From Neovahlkampfia damariscottae (Eukaryota; Heterolobosea; Selenaionea; Neovahlkampfiida; Neovahlkampfiidae): a stretch of 64,000 bases of DNA. A model generated the notes under the pieces. It did no database searches and was not told where the DNA came from. It was given only the letters and a program-made list of their open reading frames with translations. This document shows, one piece after another, positions 36,884 through 48,587 of this stretch; position 1 is the stretch's first letter, and each line of letters starts with the position of its first letter. Location: NCBI GenBank assembly GCA_016618085.1, contig JABLTG010000067.1, positions 1 through 64,000 on the forward strand, read 5' to 3'. The position numbers and the translations under genes were made by a program.

Positions 36884-38824
36884 TTATTGAAATGATGTTA
36901 AATTTGTATTTTTTTGATGAATCAAATTGATAATCTTTTTGTTCATTTCACAAGATACACCAATTTTATTTGCTTCTTCAATGATTTTTCCATTGATAAA
37001 ATCAATTTCTGTTTCATTTCCTTTGATAAAATCTGTCAACATTGATGATTCATTTTCGAAAGTTTTTTTTGCCACTTCCATAGTTCTTTCATATGCATTT
37101 TCATAAGGTAATTTGATTCCTTTTCTTATACAAACAGTAACTGCTTCTTTTATCAAAGTATGAACTAACAATCTAGCTAATTCATTCAATTCACCATTTT
37201 GTGTTAAGAAGCCATTTTTTACATTAAATAAAGCAGTAATTGGGTTTATTGCAGAGTTTACAACTAACTTTCCCCATTGAATTTCTCTGAAATTTTCAGA
37301 AACTTCACAATCAATTCCAGCTTTGACAAAGATTTCTTTAATATCATTGGAAATATTTGAATTTGCAATAGATGTTAATCCTGCTCCATTGTGATAAATA
37401 ATCCCATCATCTTCCAATTTACAACCTTGATATGTTATTCCTTCTATTATTTGATCGAATTTGATTTCTTTTTGAATTTCTTCAACATTCCCAATTCCAT
37501 TTTGAAGAGTCAAAACATGTCCATTTTTTGATAGAATTTCTTTTGCTTTTTTAGCAGCTTCTCTTGTATAAGGTGATTTTACAGTCATTACAACTAAATC
37601 TACTTCCCCAAATTGATCTTTTACTTCTTTGATATTATTTGTGATTCTTAAATTTTTTACAAGTTTTTTATTTTCAATATTGAATTCTTTGGATCTCACC
37701 ATGATTCCATTTTCCCTGATTTTTGTTATTTTTTCATCATTTGAGGAAATTATAATAATTTCACAATTTGGTTGATTAACTAATTTTGAAGCAAACAACA
37801 AACCTAGAGATCCAGCACCAATGATTGCAATTTTCATTTTTTTCTTTTCTGATAGTGGTTCTTCAGAAATTTGTTTTTTTTCAGTTTTTATATCTGGAAA
37901 TGCCTTCTTTAATTCATCTTTTTTGATCAAAAATGAATTTTCTTTTGTCGGAAATTTTCTTTCTTCAACATCTTGTTTAAAATTTGAAATTGCTTCGACA
38001 ATTGTTTGTTGCAAGTTTGCGTATTTTTTTGAGAATTTGAAATCAAATTCATTTATAATACCTAAAATATCGTGGTATACTAATACTTGTCCAGAAGTGA
38101 ATTTACCAGCTCCAATTCCAATTGTTGGGATTGAAATGTGTTCAGTGATGTATTTCGCCACTCTTTCTGGAACACATTCTAGAACTATAGCAAAACATCC
38201 CGCTTTTTCTAATGCCAATGCATCTTCTAATATTGATTTTGCTGATTCTGCTGTGTTTCCTTGAACTTTGAATCCACCAATAGTTGCAATTCTTTGAGGT
38301 GTTAAACCTATATGACCCATCTAAAATTTAGAATCAAAACAACTTACAACAGGTACACCTGCATTTACTATTGCTCTTATTCTACTAGACAAAGTCTTAT
38401 CTGCTTCCAATTTGATAGCATCCATATTCCCTTCTTTTAGAAATTTCATTGCATTTTGAACTGCTGAAATATCATCCACTTCATATGAACCATAAGGCAT
38501 ATCCCCAATCAAAAAACATTTTTCAGAACCTTTTGATACTGATTTACAATGCAATAACATTTCATTCATGGTGACTGATACAGTGTTCTCTCTTCCTAAC
38601 ATTACCATTCCAAGTGAATCTCCAACCAATATCATATCGATATCGGCATCTGATACTAGTTTACTTGATGAATAGTCATATGCAGTCAACATGGTAATTG
38701 GAATGTTATCTTTGAATTTATTCTTGATGTCCAAGATAGTTTTCTTCATGATAGGTTTGTGTGTGGAATATTTGTTAATGTTAATGTACTTTGTTGATTT
38801 AAAAACAGAAATTTTTTTGAACAT
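36884..38824 (-). CDS. panB-panE: Fused ketopantoate hydroxymethyltransferase-ketopantoate reductase
   Basis: Exons 38824-38348 and 38320-36884 with a 27-bp intron; 637 residues. The basic N-terminus (MFKKISVFKSTKYININKYS) looks like a mitochondrial presequence. Residues about 26-300 are PanB: MLTAYDYSSSKL, ILVGDSLGMVMLGRE, GNMDAIKLEA, GHIGLTPQ, PTIGIGAGKFTSGQVLV. A Lys-rich linker (about 305-335) leads to PanE: IAIIGAGSLGLLFASKL (Rossmann NADPH site), LTLQNGIGN, EIQWGKLVVNSAINPITAL. The two halves catalyse consecutive steps of pantothenate (coenzyme A) synthesis: ketoisovalerate to ketopantoate, then to pantoate. Both sets of motifs look intact, so the organism should make pantoate. Confidence 0.93.
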
Positions 38825-38982
38825 TTTCTATTGGATATTAAAGACCTTTTGGTGTTGGATGAGTTTTTTTTGATTTGATAAACCAATAAAAACTAGTTTT
38901 ATTTATAACCACCAATTAGATTTTTAGGTTCTAATTCGATTTTAGAGGGGAATTTGATTGGCAATGAAAAGAGATTTTATTT

Positions 38983-41900
38983 TCAATATCTTTTTTTTCT
39001 TCTACCACTTATAGCTCCTTTTTTTGCAGCTTTTGAGTAATTTTCAAATTCTTTGAATGTTGATTGGTTTTTACCTTTTCTCTTATTCAATTGATTTGGA
39101 TCTAATGGAATATAAGCAAATGGATCAGGTTTATTTTTACGTTTAACATCACCACCTGTCCCTTTCCTTGGTTTATAATCTTCACCATATCCTCTTTTTC
39201 TTTCAACTTTTTGTTTCTTTTGACGATGAAATGATTCAACATCAACTTTATCATCGTCATCCTCTTCAATATCTTCATTAAAATCATCCATTAATCTTTC
39301 ATCTTCAACTTGATTAATTTCATCAAAATCTTGATTTCCTCTTTTTCTTTTTTTATTTTTCTTTTTTTCTTCTTCTTCTTCATCTTTAATTACAAATTTT
39401 CCTTTTTTTTCATTGAAGACAATTGAATTATCTTCTTCTTCCATTTTTTCTTCTTCTTTTTCTTCTTTTGGTTGTTTTGTAATATTTTTCATCATTCCAG
39501 AATCTAAGAGATCAATATTTTCATCATCCTCTTGAAGATATAATTCTTTATTTGATGAATTTTCATCTTTTGATTTTGATTTTTTCTTTTTTAAATCTCT
39601 TTTAATATTTTTCAAAAATTGTTTATTTGGATCATCTTCAGGTAAAATTTCAATAATTTTTTCATAAGTGAACATTTTAATTAATCTTGTAAAGATATTC
39701 TTAATTAAAGGTTGAATTTCACTTCCATTTTTATCTTCAATAGATGTTAAACTTTTCACTAAATTTGGAACAAATGAAGAAATATAATTTGCATCTAATT
39801 CAATGATTGAATTTTTAATAAAATTTAAAACTGATCTAATAACTTGTCTATTTTCATATTGAAGTAAAATTAAGACATTTTTTAAAATATCTGGAATTAC
39901 AGATTCAATATTTTCACCATATTCTTTCATTAAATTTGATAAACAATCAATTGTTCCAGAAATCATAATTTCAGAAGTACCACCTAAACCTGATAATAAT
40001 TGTTTCATAAATAAACATAATCTTGTTTTTTGTTGATCTGTTATTGTTGATAAATCAAATGAAACTGAACCAAATGAAAATTTAGAAATTAAAGTAATTA
40101 ATAATTTCATTGAATTTTCTCTAGTTTCAGAATTTAATTCTTTTGTTCCCATGATTGATTCACCAATTAATTGTGGAATGAATAATTCAATAATATCATA
40201 ATTTGTAAGTAATTCTTGAAAACATTTCAAACGATATTTCTTTGATGATGGTTTACAAACAGAAAGTGATTCTTTTAAAATTTCATAAATCAAAGTAACA
40301 TCCATTGATTTCTTTTTTATAATTTCCAATAATGATCTATACGCTTTTTTTTGTGTTGTTGTATCTTCTTCAAATAATTGTGGTTTAATAACTTTAAAGA
40401 AAATATCAACTGATTGATTTGGTAAATTTTCAGACATTGCAATTGCTAAATCAGCTAATATATATTTCTTATTAATTTTTTCTTCTTTTTCATCATATGA
40501 TAAATCTTCTTCTTCAATTTCATTTGTAATAGTTAATAATTTTTTAAGAATTGATTTGAAATAATCATTAACAATTTTGGTTGAAGTGATTGATGAAAAT
40601 GATGAAATTGCACGTGAAATGAAAATTCGATCTGTTTTATTACAATCATCATAAAGATTGAATAAAATTGGAAAGAATACTTCAGAATTCTTTGATAAAA
40701 CATCAAGTGTTTCTTTTGCGAGTTCTTTTAAATATTAGTTGTTTTTTGTTGTATTCTTACCAACAGATGTATTGATATTTGATGGTATTTTTGAACTATC
40801 AATGATTTCTTTATTTTTTGTAATAATTGAATGAAAAGTAGTACAAATTGTATTTCTAATATCAGATTCTTCTTGTAATGGTTCTAATAAGTCATCAACA
40901 ATACTTGGAAATGCTTTTGGAAAATCAGTTGCATAAATTGAAAATGCAGGAAATAAAAACCAAATATTTTCATAAAGAGTCTGAAAGATTAGAAAAATAT
41001 TGTAATTTAACTTTAAGTTGTTTTTCAGCAAATGAATTTACTTGAGTTGATTGTTGAAGTAATTGTTTTCCTAAAGGAATTAAATTTTTTATAAAATAGA
41101 ATAATTCTGAATTTGTTCCATTTTGACGTAATAATGGTAACATCCATTTTCTTGATAATTTTTCATCCAATAAATTTAAAGGTAAAATAGTCAAAACTTC
41201 AATTGGACCCATTGCAGCAATAATCATACCTATTGATGATTCTAATTGAATTCTACCATGTTTTGAATCATGTAATTTTTCCATTGAAATTAAAACATCT
41301 GATAAAATTGGATATGATTTCTTTCCAAATCTTTTAAATAAATTACCAAAAATTTGAAAAATAAAATCAAGATTTGTTGAATATTTTAATGATAAACATT
41401 GATGTAATTTAGTTATAATTTTCATTAATAAACAATTCTTTTGATTTTTTGAATAGATTTCATTAATCATTTCATCTGTAATTGCATTTTGAATTAATTT
41501 AATAATAGTTTGATATCCATGAATTGAAACACCTTTTTTTTTTGATTCTAATAAAGTAATCAATTTTTCAAAAATTGGTAATAATAGTATTTTTGAAATA
41601 GATTGATCATGATTAAATACTTTCATATATCCAGTATAAATTAATTTTGAAAAATTATTTGAAATATATTCTTCTTGTATATTTAATTTTATTGAAATAA
41701 AATTTTCTAAAATTTGAACAACACTTTCAGGTGGTATTGAAATTGAATCATTTGAAAAATAATTTAAAAATATTTTCAAAATTTCATTATTCAAATTATT
41801 TTGTTGTAATGTTGTTAATTTGACCAATAAATTTGAAAGACCAACAATATTCTTTTAAAAAATTGAATTTTTTTAAAAAACACTTACATTTGGTAATAAA

Positions 41901-42611
41901 TGAATAAAACATTCATCTAAAAGTTCTAAAAATGAAAGTGTTGGATTAAATTTTTTTGATGAGGTTTTATCAAATAATTGTTGAGCAAAATTTTGAATGA
42001 AGTTTCCAACCATTTGAAGAGAAGCAGGTTTTTTTAATGATAAAATGAATGAAATTGATTTTTTAGCTTTGTTTGAAATGGATTCACGTGAATCTAATAC
42101 TTTACCCATTAAAATTTTAAAGATTTTTAATAAATCTTCATTTTCTAACCATGAGTTATTTGGTTGTTCTTTAAGTAAATTTGTCATTGATTGAATTAAC
42201 TAATAAATCGTTTTTTTTTAAAACAAAAATTATTTCAAACTGGAAGAACTACATTTTCAGAGTTTTTGAATTTTTCATCTAAATTTATAAAAATATTTGA
42301 AAAGAAATCAAATTTTGAAACTAAAACATTTGCAGGAATTCTAAAGTTGCGAAAAAATTAATTTTTTTTTTTTTTTGTTTGAATTACTCGCTATAAATCA
42401 TATTGATTAATTTTAAAATATTTCCATTCATTGAATTTGTTTGTTTATCACCTAAAAGTGATAAAAGAGCAAGAAAATAAGTCAAAGCGTTTTCTGGTTG
42501 ATTCTTTTCTTTTAAAACTTCTGTTGTTGAATTTAGTATCTTAATCATTAATTCTCCATCTTTTCCAACTCTTTTAAATTTTCTTCTGAACACAAAAGGA
42601 ACTTCGTTCAT
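38983..42611 (-). CDS. RRP12: RRP12-like ribosome-biogenesis protein
   Basis: Exons 42611-42388, 42340-42241, 42199-41888, 41851-41012, 40980-40761, 40724-38983; introns 31-47 bp; 1,145 residues, close to the family's size. HEAT-like helices run throughout. LYENIWFLFPAFSIYATDF matches the conserved RRP12 core. The C-terminus has Lys/Glu clusters, AYIPLDPNQLNKRKG and a final SGRRKKRY, as in other RRP12 proteins. RRP12 is a nucleolar HEAT protein that helps export and mature 40S and 60S pre-ribosomes. The acidic-basic region around 39300-39560 is low complexity, so its exact length may vary between strains. Confidence 0.9.
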
Positions 42612-42653
42612 TTTTGAAAAATGCAAAATTAAAGAGAACAAACAAAGAAAACA

Positions 42654-42678
42654 ATTGGACAATATTTCTTATCCAATT
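42654..42678. promoter_or_regulatory. Paired ATTGG / CCAATT elements between divergent genes
   Basis: ATTGG at 42654-42658 and CCAATT at 42673-42678 face opposite ways in the 90-bp gap between the RRP12 start (42611, minus) and the start at 42702 (plus). Each could serve one gene. Confidence 0.5.
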
Positions 42679-42701
42679 AAATATCATTTCGGAGAATAAA
42701 A

Positions 42702-43078
42702 ATGGTTCAAATGATTAATGACTCAGGAGAGATTTTAGTTGATTCAAAATTACAAAATTATGCTGAATTAATGGCCAAAACATCTTTAGATTTATTATTT
42801 TCATTTTTCACAGGAGCTCTGGGCAGTCTTCTAGTTTTTTTTTTTTTTTTTTAAATATTTCAAAGCTGAACAAAGGAATTCAAATTTTTCTTGAAAAAAA
42901 TAAAAAAGAAGAAGAATCGAAACCGTTACTGATTGGAATTTTCAATACAAAATTTTCAATCCTCAAACAACTGTTTGGAGGTGGTTTGATTGGAATTGGT
43001 TTATTTTTTATAACATTACCAATCATTCAAAAATTAAGAGAATTCAATCAGTCTGTTGTATATTATGTTGAAAAATAA
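42702..43078 (+). CDS. Small two-TM membrane protein, 114 residues
   Basis: Exons 42702-42833 and 42866-43078 join in phase 0 across a 32-bp intron that is mostly T. The protein starts MVQMINDSGEILVDSKLQNY, has a first hydrophobic segment (SLDLLFSFFTGALGSLL), a short charged loop (FLEKNKKEEESKP), and a second segment (GGGLIGIGLFFITLPIIQKL). I do not recognise the family; the Gly-rich second segment could pack against another helix. Confidence 0.6.
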
Positions 43079-43090
43079 AAAAACACAAAT

Positions 43091-44273
43091 TTATTTTGAT
43101 AATTTTGCTTCAGTTTGTTTAATTTTGAATTCCCAATATTTCACTCTAAACTCATCCATTTTCATCAATTTTTGATATAATGATATTGATTCTTCCTGAG
43201 ATTCTTTTGTATTTTCTCTTTCAAGACAATAAGCTAAAGTTGAATTTGCAAAAATACTAACGGATGCTTTTTTTAAAACTAAAAATGTGAATAAAAAAAG
43301 TAAAATACGTTCTGTAGTTTTTTGTTTTAAGTGTGATATTGTATTTGAAACATCATCAAGTTGATAAATAGCCATTCCTTTTACATAATTCCAAGCACTT
43401 TCATTATTTGGTGATTTTGATAAAAATGTGAATCCAAAACTCAAAAATTAAAATATAAAGATTAACATACTCTATTTCTTTCTTTCTAATATCATCATCA
43501 AAATTTGTTGTTGTTTGTTTCATATAAAAACGATGATTCCAAACAGAATTATTTCTAAAATCATTTTTAAGCATTTTTTCAATATATTCTTCTTCATTCT
43601 TCCAAAGACTAAATTCTTTTAAAACCCATTGACGATGACTCTGTAATTAAGTTTAAAAAAAAATAATGGTTCGAATCCTACCCAAGCATGATAATTTTTT
43701 TCATCTTGTGATAAAATATTTTCAACAAAACTTAATTCATCATCCACTTTACGATACTTTTCTAAAATTGCTTTTCTATGATACCAAACTTGATAATTCT
43801 TAATGTTTTGTTTACACTTTTCATTCAAAAAATTCATTTCTTTTGATAAATCATAATCCAAATTTTCAATAAGAAATCTATGGGATATATGGTGTTATAA
43901 AAACATAAAACAAACCTTCTGTATTGCCAAACAGTATAATTTGCTGAATTTTGTTCAATAGCTTCTTCAGTCAATAATAAAGCTCTTTCTGAAATTTCTT
44001 GTTTCATATAAACAGCTCTAAAATAATCAAAAACCTCTTTAACTGAAAAATTAAATTTTCTTTTTTCTTTTTCTTACAATCTGAACTATAATTGATTGGT
44101 ACAACTGGATTTTCTCCTTCATCTTGAGGAATAGGTACAACATCCTTCCATTCTTCTCTTTCTTTAAAGCTAGTAAACATTTCTTTTTTTTCTTTCTTTT
44201 TTGATTTTTTGAGTAGAGTTGTTGAACCAATAATCAACAAACAAAAAACAACAAAAAAAATAATCCAAGTCAT
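43091..44273 (-). CDS. FNTA: Protein farnesyl/geranylgeranyl transferase alpha subunit
   Basis: Exons 44273-44078, 44042-43916, 43877-43682, 43640-43471, 43439-43309, 43278-43091; introns 30-41 bp; 335 residues. [20 protein letters not shown] is the family's hallmark start, followed by the PFTA repeats: [55 protein letters not shown], and [14 protein letters not shown]. The C-terminus has [17 protein letters not shown]. It pairs with a beta subunit to prenylate CaaX proteins such as small GTPases. Oddly, 31 residues precede the usual start and contain a TM-like segment ([19 protein letters not shown]) and a Lys cluster. Translation may instead begin at the Met at 44180. Confidence 0.9.
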
Positions 44274-44280
44274 TGATTGG
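44274..44280 (+). promoter_or_regulatory. TGATTGG element directly before the FNTA ATG
   Basis: It abuts the ATG at 44273 and lies in a 20-bp gap between two genes. It would sit about 93 bp ahead of the alternative start at 44180. Confidence 0.5.
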
Positions 44281-44293
44281 ATAAAAATATAAT

Positions 44294-44833
44294 TTATTTA
44301 TAAAAAAGTTCAAGGTATGTATTAAAATGAATTGAATCTGAAGATCCAAATAATTCTTTGAGTTCTTTTTGAAGGTCTGAAGTTACAAGCTTTTTAAAAA
44401 TTTAATCTTTTTTTTTTCACTATTACTTTTTGGTCAACTAATTCTTGAAACATTTTTTCAAATTCATCTTTTTCAAGTTGACCATTTTTATTTGAATCAT
44501 ACTTTTTAAATAATGTTGCAGCTTCTGCAGTTTTATCAATATTCTTTTGAATAATTTGGAATTTCTCATTATTTGACCACCAATCATAGAATTCATTAAA
44601 ATCAATAGTTGAATTGTTATCTTTGTCAAGCGCTTTCATAGCTCCTTTGACTGTTGTTTCATCTGGGAAAAGTAATAAATCATAACAAACACTTTTATAG
44701 GGTTTGTGAAAATTTGAAGTGCTTACTCAATGAACTCTTTTTCATCAATAGTTCCATCACCATTTGTGTCATATGAATCAAAAATAGATTTGATCGTTTT
44801 TTTATCGTTGATAAGGTAAAGTGACTTGCTCAT
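44294..44833 (-). CDS. EF-hand calcium-binding protein, 155 residues
   Basis: Exons 44833-44727, 44691-44427, 44389-44294; introns 35 and 37 bp. Two EF-hand loops look canonical (DTNGDGTIDEKEF; DSNKNGQLEKDEF) and a third is a close variant (DKDNNSTIDFNEF). They sit between helices typical of the calmodulin/calflagin superfamily; the linker helix VCYDLLLFPDETTVKGAMK crosses the first intron. The C-terminal helix (SSDSIHFNTYLELFYK) may be a fourth, degenerate hand. It is probably a calcium sensor. CCAATGA lies 39-45 bp upstream of the start. Confidence 0.88.
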
Positions 44834-44894
44834 TCTGTGAAAACGAAAAATAAAGTTGTTGAGTTTTTGAACCAATGAATGTTGAAGAATTAAA

Positions 44895-44900
44895 CCAATA
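44895..44900 (+). promoter_or_regulatory. CCAATA element before the small gene at 44911
   Basis: It lies 11-16 bp ahead of the ATG. A second copy (CCAATGA, 44872-44878) lies between this gene and the divergent EF-hand gene. Confidence 0.4.
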
Positions 44901-44910
44901 GGATTGTTTT

Positions 44911-45108
44911 TTGATGATTCAAGAGGAAATAACAACGTTGACTCCAATTCAAAAAGTTCATGTGTTCATTTGGGATATTTATAATATTATTAGAAACTTA
45001 AACATCTTGAAGGAATTTTTTAAAATCAGATTTTCAAAGAGACAAGACAATTTAAAAATGTTAACAAAAAAAAGTGAAGAGGAAATGAAGTGTATTGAAA
45101 ATTCATAA
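44911..45108 (+). CDS. Possible small gene, 65 residues
   Basis: Single exon starting MMIQEEITTLTPIQKVHVFI, then WDIYNIIRNLNILKEFF and a basic tail. The amino-acid mix is balanced rather than Lys/Asn filler, and a CCAATA element precedes the ATG. Its last codons overlap the stop of the convergent gene at 45103-45108. I recognise no family; a helical adaptor is possible. Confidence 0.45.
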   Translation: MMIQEEITTLTPIQKVHVFIWDIYNIIRNLNILKEFFKIRFSKRQDNLKMLTKKSEEEMKCIENS

Positions 45109-46688
45109 CTTTTTATATAAATTTGTTGAAGTGATACAATCAGGTCCTAAAATATCTCCTAAAACTTTTTCAATATCAAATTTTTCAACACTTTCAATTT
45201 CAGGAAGAAAAAGAAATAAATTTTTGAAATTTTTTGTTCTTGTTTTAACATAAGCCATACTCAAACTTTGTAAAATATCATATAATTGAGCTCTAATTTC
45301 TTCCTCTTTCGTTTCCTTCTATTGTTAACATTTTTTTTTTTGTTACTTTTTTGTGATAGTTTAACAGTGGAAGTTGGAATGAAAAAGTTGAAACACCAAA
45401 AGAACCACATCTTGTAAATAGTTCCATTAAAGCATTTTTTATCGATTTTTCTTTTCCTTCTTCTTTTGAGATCATTAAATGAAAAATCAAATGAATCCAA
45501 TTCAAATTTGAGTGTTTTGTGACAAAGAATTCACCAACTTGAATTCGAAAATATTAACTTCAAATGTATTTGATTACCTTCTGGTTCTCTTTCCATCCAT
45601 TCAAATTCCTTTTCTATTGAAGAAATTTGTTCTGAAAAATCATCGAAATGAAGTTCAGGTGAAGAGATGGTTTGAAGATCTTCAATGATTTCTATTTTAA
45701 AAATAGTTTAATTGTATATGAATGAATACTTTCGAAATCAAATTGGTTCCATTTAAATTTAATTGAAGAATCTTCTTGCTGATTAGAGATAAATCCATTT
45801 TCTTGTGTTGGATAACAGTCAGTCAAAAAGGCATTTAAGTCATTTAAATATAATTGTTTGATATTTCTTGTTCTTTGATAAACTTCATTGATGTCATTCT
45901 CACGATCAAATAAAGTTAAGTAGTCACTAGCATTTGAATTGAAACAAACAAATAACGTGATTTTATATTCTTCATTTTTCAAATTAAAAAAATCTTTAGT
46001 ATATTTTGATACTTCCAAATAAGATTCACCTGGTAACCTTATTGTCAAATCGTATGTCCTTGTATTCAAAAATTTTGGATATGTTGAACTTTTTAAATGT
46101 TTTGTGTCAATATTTGGCCTTGTTTTTGGTTGTTCTAGCTCTGAATAGATATCTCTCACAAATTTTGCATATTCTTCTTTATGTTTTTTCATCATACTGG
46201 ACAATTCAATTTTTGATTTTGTTGAATTCAATTGACCTCGAAATACAACATTCAACTGTTGTTCAATCTTGTAAAATCTTGAGAATTTTTTTTTAATTTT
46301 TTTTTACTCTCATGAGTTTTTGTTGGTCTTCTAAATTTGAAAAAAATACTTTTGAAAAAATTTCAGCAAAATTATTTGTAGTGACTGATTTTGTTTTGTC
46401 AACTTTTTTATGTTAAAATAATTTGTTTTCTTTACCTGGATGATTTAATAATTCATCTATTAAATTTTCAGTTTCAGTTTGTTTTTCATCTTCAAATAAA
46501 AGATCTATGGCTGACAAAACGGACGAATAAAGATGTAATGGTACTGAAGTTTTACCCAAAGAATTTAAAGCTTCTTCCACTGTTTGTCCTTTTTTTAGTA
46601 TCAAATCCATGGATATTATAATATTTCCATCTTTAAATTTCAAAGTTATTTCTTGATCTGAGGGTATGACCAATGGTGAATCGATCAT
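45103..46688 (-). CDS. Unknown 468-residue protein
   Basis: Exons 46688-46436, 46402-46308, 46267-45730, 45691-45578, 45537-45347, 45318-45103; introns 28-40 bp. I do not recognise the family. The N-terminus has a beta-rich segment (ITLKFKDGNIIISMDLILKK) and helices. The middle contains TRTYDLTIRLPGESYLEVS, YKITLFVCFNSNASDYLTLF and IKQLYLNDLNAFLTDCYP. Towards the end are KNALMELFTRCGSFGVSTF and RAQLYDILQSLSMAYVKTR, then FLPEIESVEKFDIEKVLG. There is no signal peptide or TM segment. The model ends in TGA, unlike most neighbours. ACCAATCA lies 18-25 bp upstream. Confidence 0.7.
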
Positions 46689-46705
46689 GTTGGTTGATTT
46701 TTAAG

Positions 46706-46713
46706 ACCAATCA
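46706..46713 (+). promoter_or_regulatory. ACCAATCA element upstream of the 468-residue protein gene
   Basis: It lies 18-25 bp from the ATG at 46688 and is followed at once by AAATTGGT, so the site is nearly palindromic (46706-46720). Confidence 0.55.
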
Positions 46714-46892
46714 AATTGGTTTGTTTTCAGTAAAAAGATTAGATGAGTTGGTTTAGACCAACTTGAACTTGAACATTAGCAATGAAAAACTTCAAATGGT
46801 ATTGGACTTAATGTAAAGATATTACAGTCTTACTAGCATTTTTGTAAGTTATTTTTAATTGGTCGAATTAATACTGCTGTGGAGGCTCCAAC

Positions 46893-47096
46893 ATGGAAAA
46901 AGATTTTGAAAAAGTTTTTTTAAACGTACCGAATTTTGCTAAAAACTATAAAAATAGTGAACAAATCAATTTAAATCCATTGAAAAATAATAATGAAATT
47001 TTTCTTGAATTTTTCAAGCCAAAAAAAGTTGAGATTAATTGGAATTTGTATGAAGAAATGAAAGAACAAGAAAAATACAAATTTAAATCAAATTAA
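46893..47096 (+). CDS. Possible small gene, 67 residues
   Basis: Single exon MEKDFEKVFLNVPNFAKNY... ending NWNLYEEMKEQEKYKFKSN. AATTGGTCG at 46857-46865 lies 28-36 bp before the ATG and the frame is uninterrupted. No family recognised; the length and charge recall small subunits of larger complexes, but this is a guess. Confidence 0.5.
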   Translation: MEKDFEKVFLNVPNFAKNYKNSEQINLNPLKNNNEIFLEFFKPKKVEINWNLYEEMKEQEKYKFKSN

Positions 47097-47171
47097 ACTC
47101 CACATTAATTTCTTCATTTATGTTGATCAACAAATTGTATTTAATTGCACATGCAAATAAATTAGTTTTTA

Positions 47172-48587
47172 TTACCAAAGTTTCATTGTTTCATTAAACA
47201 TATTATCTAAATCTTTTTCATTAAATTTACGTGGCATTAATTGATTCACACGATGTTGTGGAAGTGTTCCTTTTACAAGATTTGGAATATCTTTTTCAGT
47301 GAAACCAATTTCATTCAATCCATTTGGAACTTCAACTTCTTTCATCAATTTTGTCAATGTATTTGCTAAAATTTCACCTGCTTCTGATTCTTTTGCATTA
47401 CTAATATTTGCACCTAAAATCTCTGCAGCTTTCAAAGCTCTTTCAGGACAAGCTTCACCACAAAATCTAAACACAGCTGGTGCATTTAAAATAACAGAAA
47501 TACCATGTGGAACATATGCTTCCTTTGAAGGAAATCCATTTGGAACATAAGTCAATCCATGAGCCATTCCTGACACTGGATAAGACATTCCATGGCATAA
47601 ATGAACGCCTGCATTCCCAAATCCAATTGCAGCAAAACTTGCAGAAAGTATCATTGCTTCTCTTGCTTCCAGATTTGTTGGGTCTTCGTATACTTTCTTG
47701 ATGTTTGTGGATGTTAATTCAAGTGCTTTTAAAGCCCAAATGTCACTAATTGGATTACTACCTTGATAGGAAGGTCTGTATTTTGGAGATTTTGGATAAT
47801 CCCTTTGGTTGAATGGTAATGCTGTATATGATTCAATTGAATGACATAAGACATCAAAGCCTGTTGCCACAGCAATTTCCTTTGAAAGTGTTTTGGTATT
47901 TTCAGGATCAACAATAGCCAAAGTTGGTTTTAAATATCTATGAGCTATGAAGTTTTTACATAATTTTTTATTTTACCTATTCCTGTTTTGACATGCATGT
48001 CTTCAATATCAAATATTGAAACACCTGTTGATTCTGAACCAGTTCCTGCTGTGGTTGGTACTGCAATCAAAGTCTTTAACATACCAGGAACAGGTTCTCC
48101 TTTTCCTAATGGAGCATTTACAAAAGTATATAAATCGTTAACAGGAAAAGTTGTGTAAAGATTAACTGCTTTGGCAGTGTCAATCACTGAACCACCTCCT
48201 ACAGCACAAATAGAATCAAAATTTGTACTCTTTGCAAAATCAATAGCATGGTAAAATGATTTATCTGTTGGTTCAATTTTAACTTGGTCATAAATAGTAT
48301 ACTTTACATTTGCTTCATCTAAAGATTTTAAAACTGTTTTGACTGGAGATAAATCAATCAAATATGGATCTGTGATAACTAAGACATGTTTAGCATTTAA
48401 TTCATTAAAGTCATAACCAATTTCATGAGTGGCACCTTTTTTTTATTTTATATTGTTTTTTATTTTTACCATTTCCATATTTCAAGTTTGAAGTTGTCAT
48501 GTGAATTGCAATTTCTTTGTTAAATGTATTTGTGTTGTAGAATTTTTGTAATTTTTTTGGAGTGAAGACTCTTTTAAAATTCTTCAT
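47172..48587 (-). CDS. ADHFE1: Hydroxyacid-oxoacid transhydrogenase (iron-dependent alcohol dehydrogenase family)
   Basis: Exons 48587-48470, 48435-47977, 47944-47172; introns 34 and 32 bp; 449 residues. The N-terminus (MKNFKRVFTPKKLQKFYNT) suggests a mitochondrial presequence. Family motifs: THEIGYDFNELNAKHVLVI, FDSICAVGGGSVIDTAKAV (NAD site), TLIAVPTTAGTGSESTGVS, DVLCHSIESYTALPFNQRD and GNAGVHLCHGMSYPVSGMA, the last holding the metal-binding His residues. The enzyme couples oxidation of 4-hydroxybutyrate to succinate semialdehyde with reduction of 2-oxoglutarate to 2-hydroxyglutarate, without free cofactor exchange. TGATTGGT lies 19-26 bp upstream. Confidence 0.92.

Noticed and set aside
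37821-38264. 147-residue plus-strand ORF
   Set aside because: Antisense shadow of the PanB-PanE gene, whose motifs are complete on the minus strand.
43668-43678. GGTTCGAATCC on the plus strand, identical to a tRNA B-box
   Set aside because: It lies inside a 41-bp intron of the prenyltransferase gene. The bases around it do not form a T-arm or acceptor stem, and no A-box lies at the right distance.
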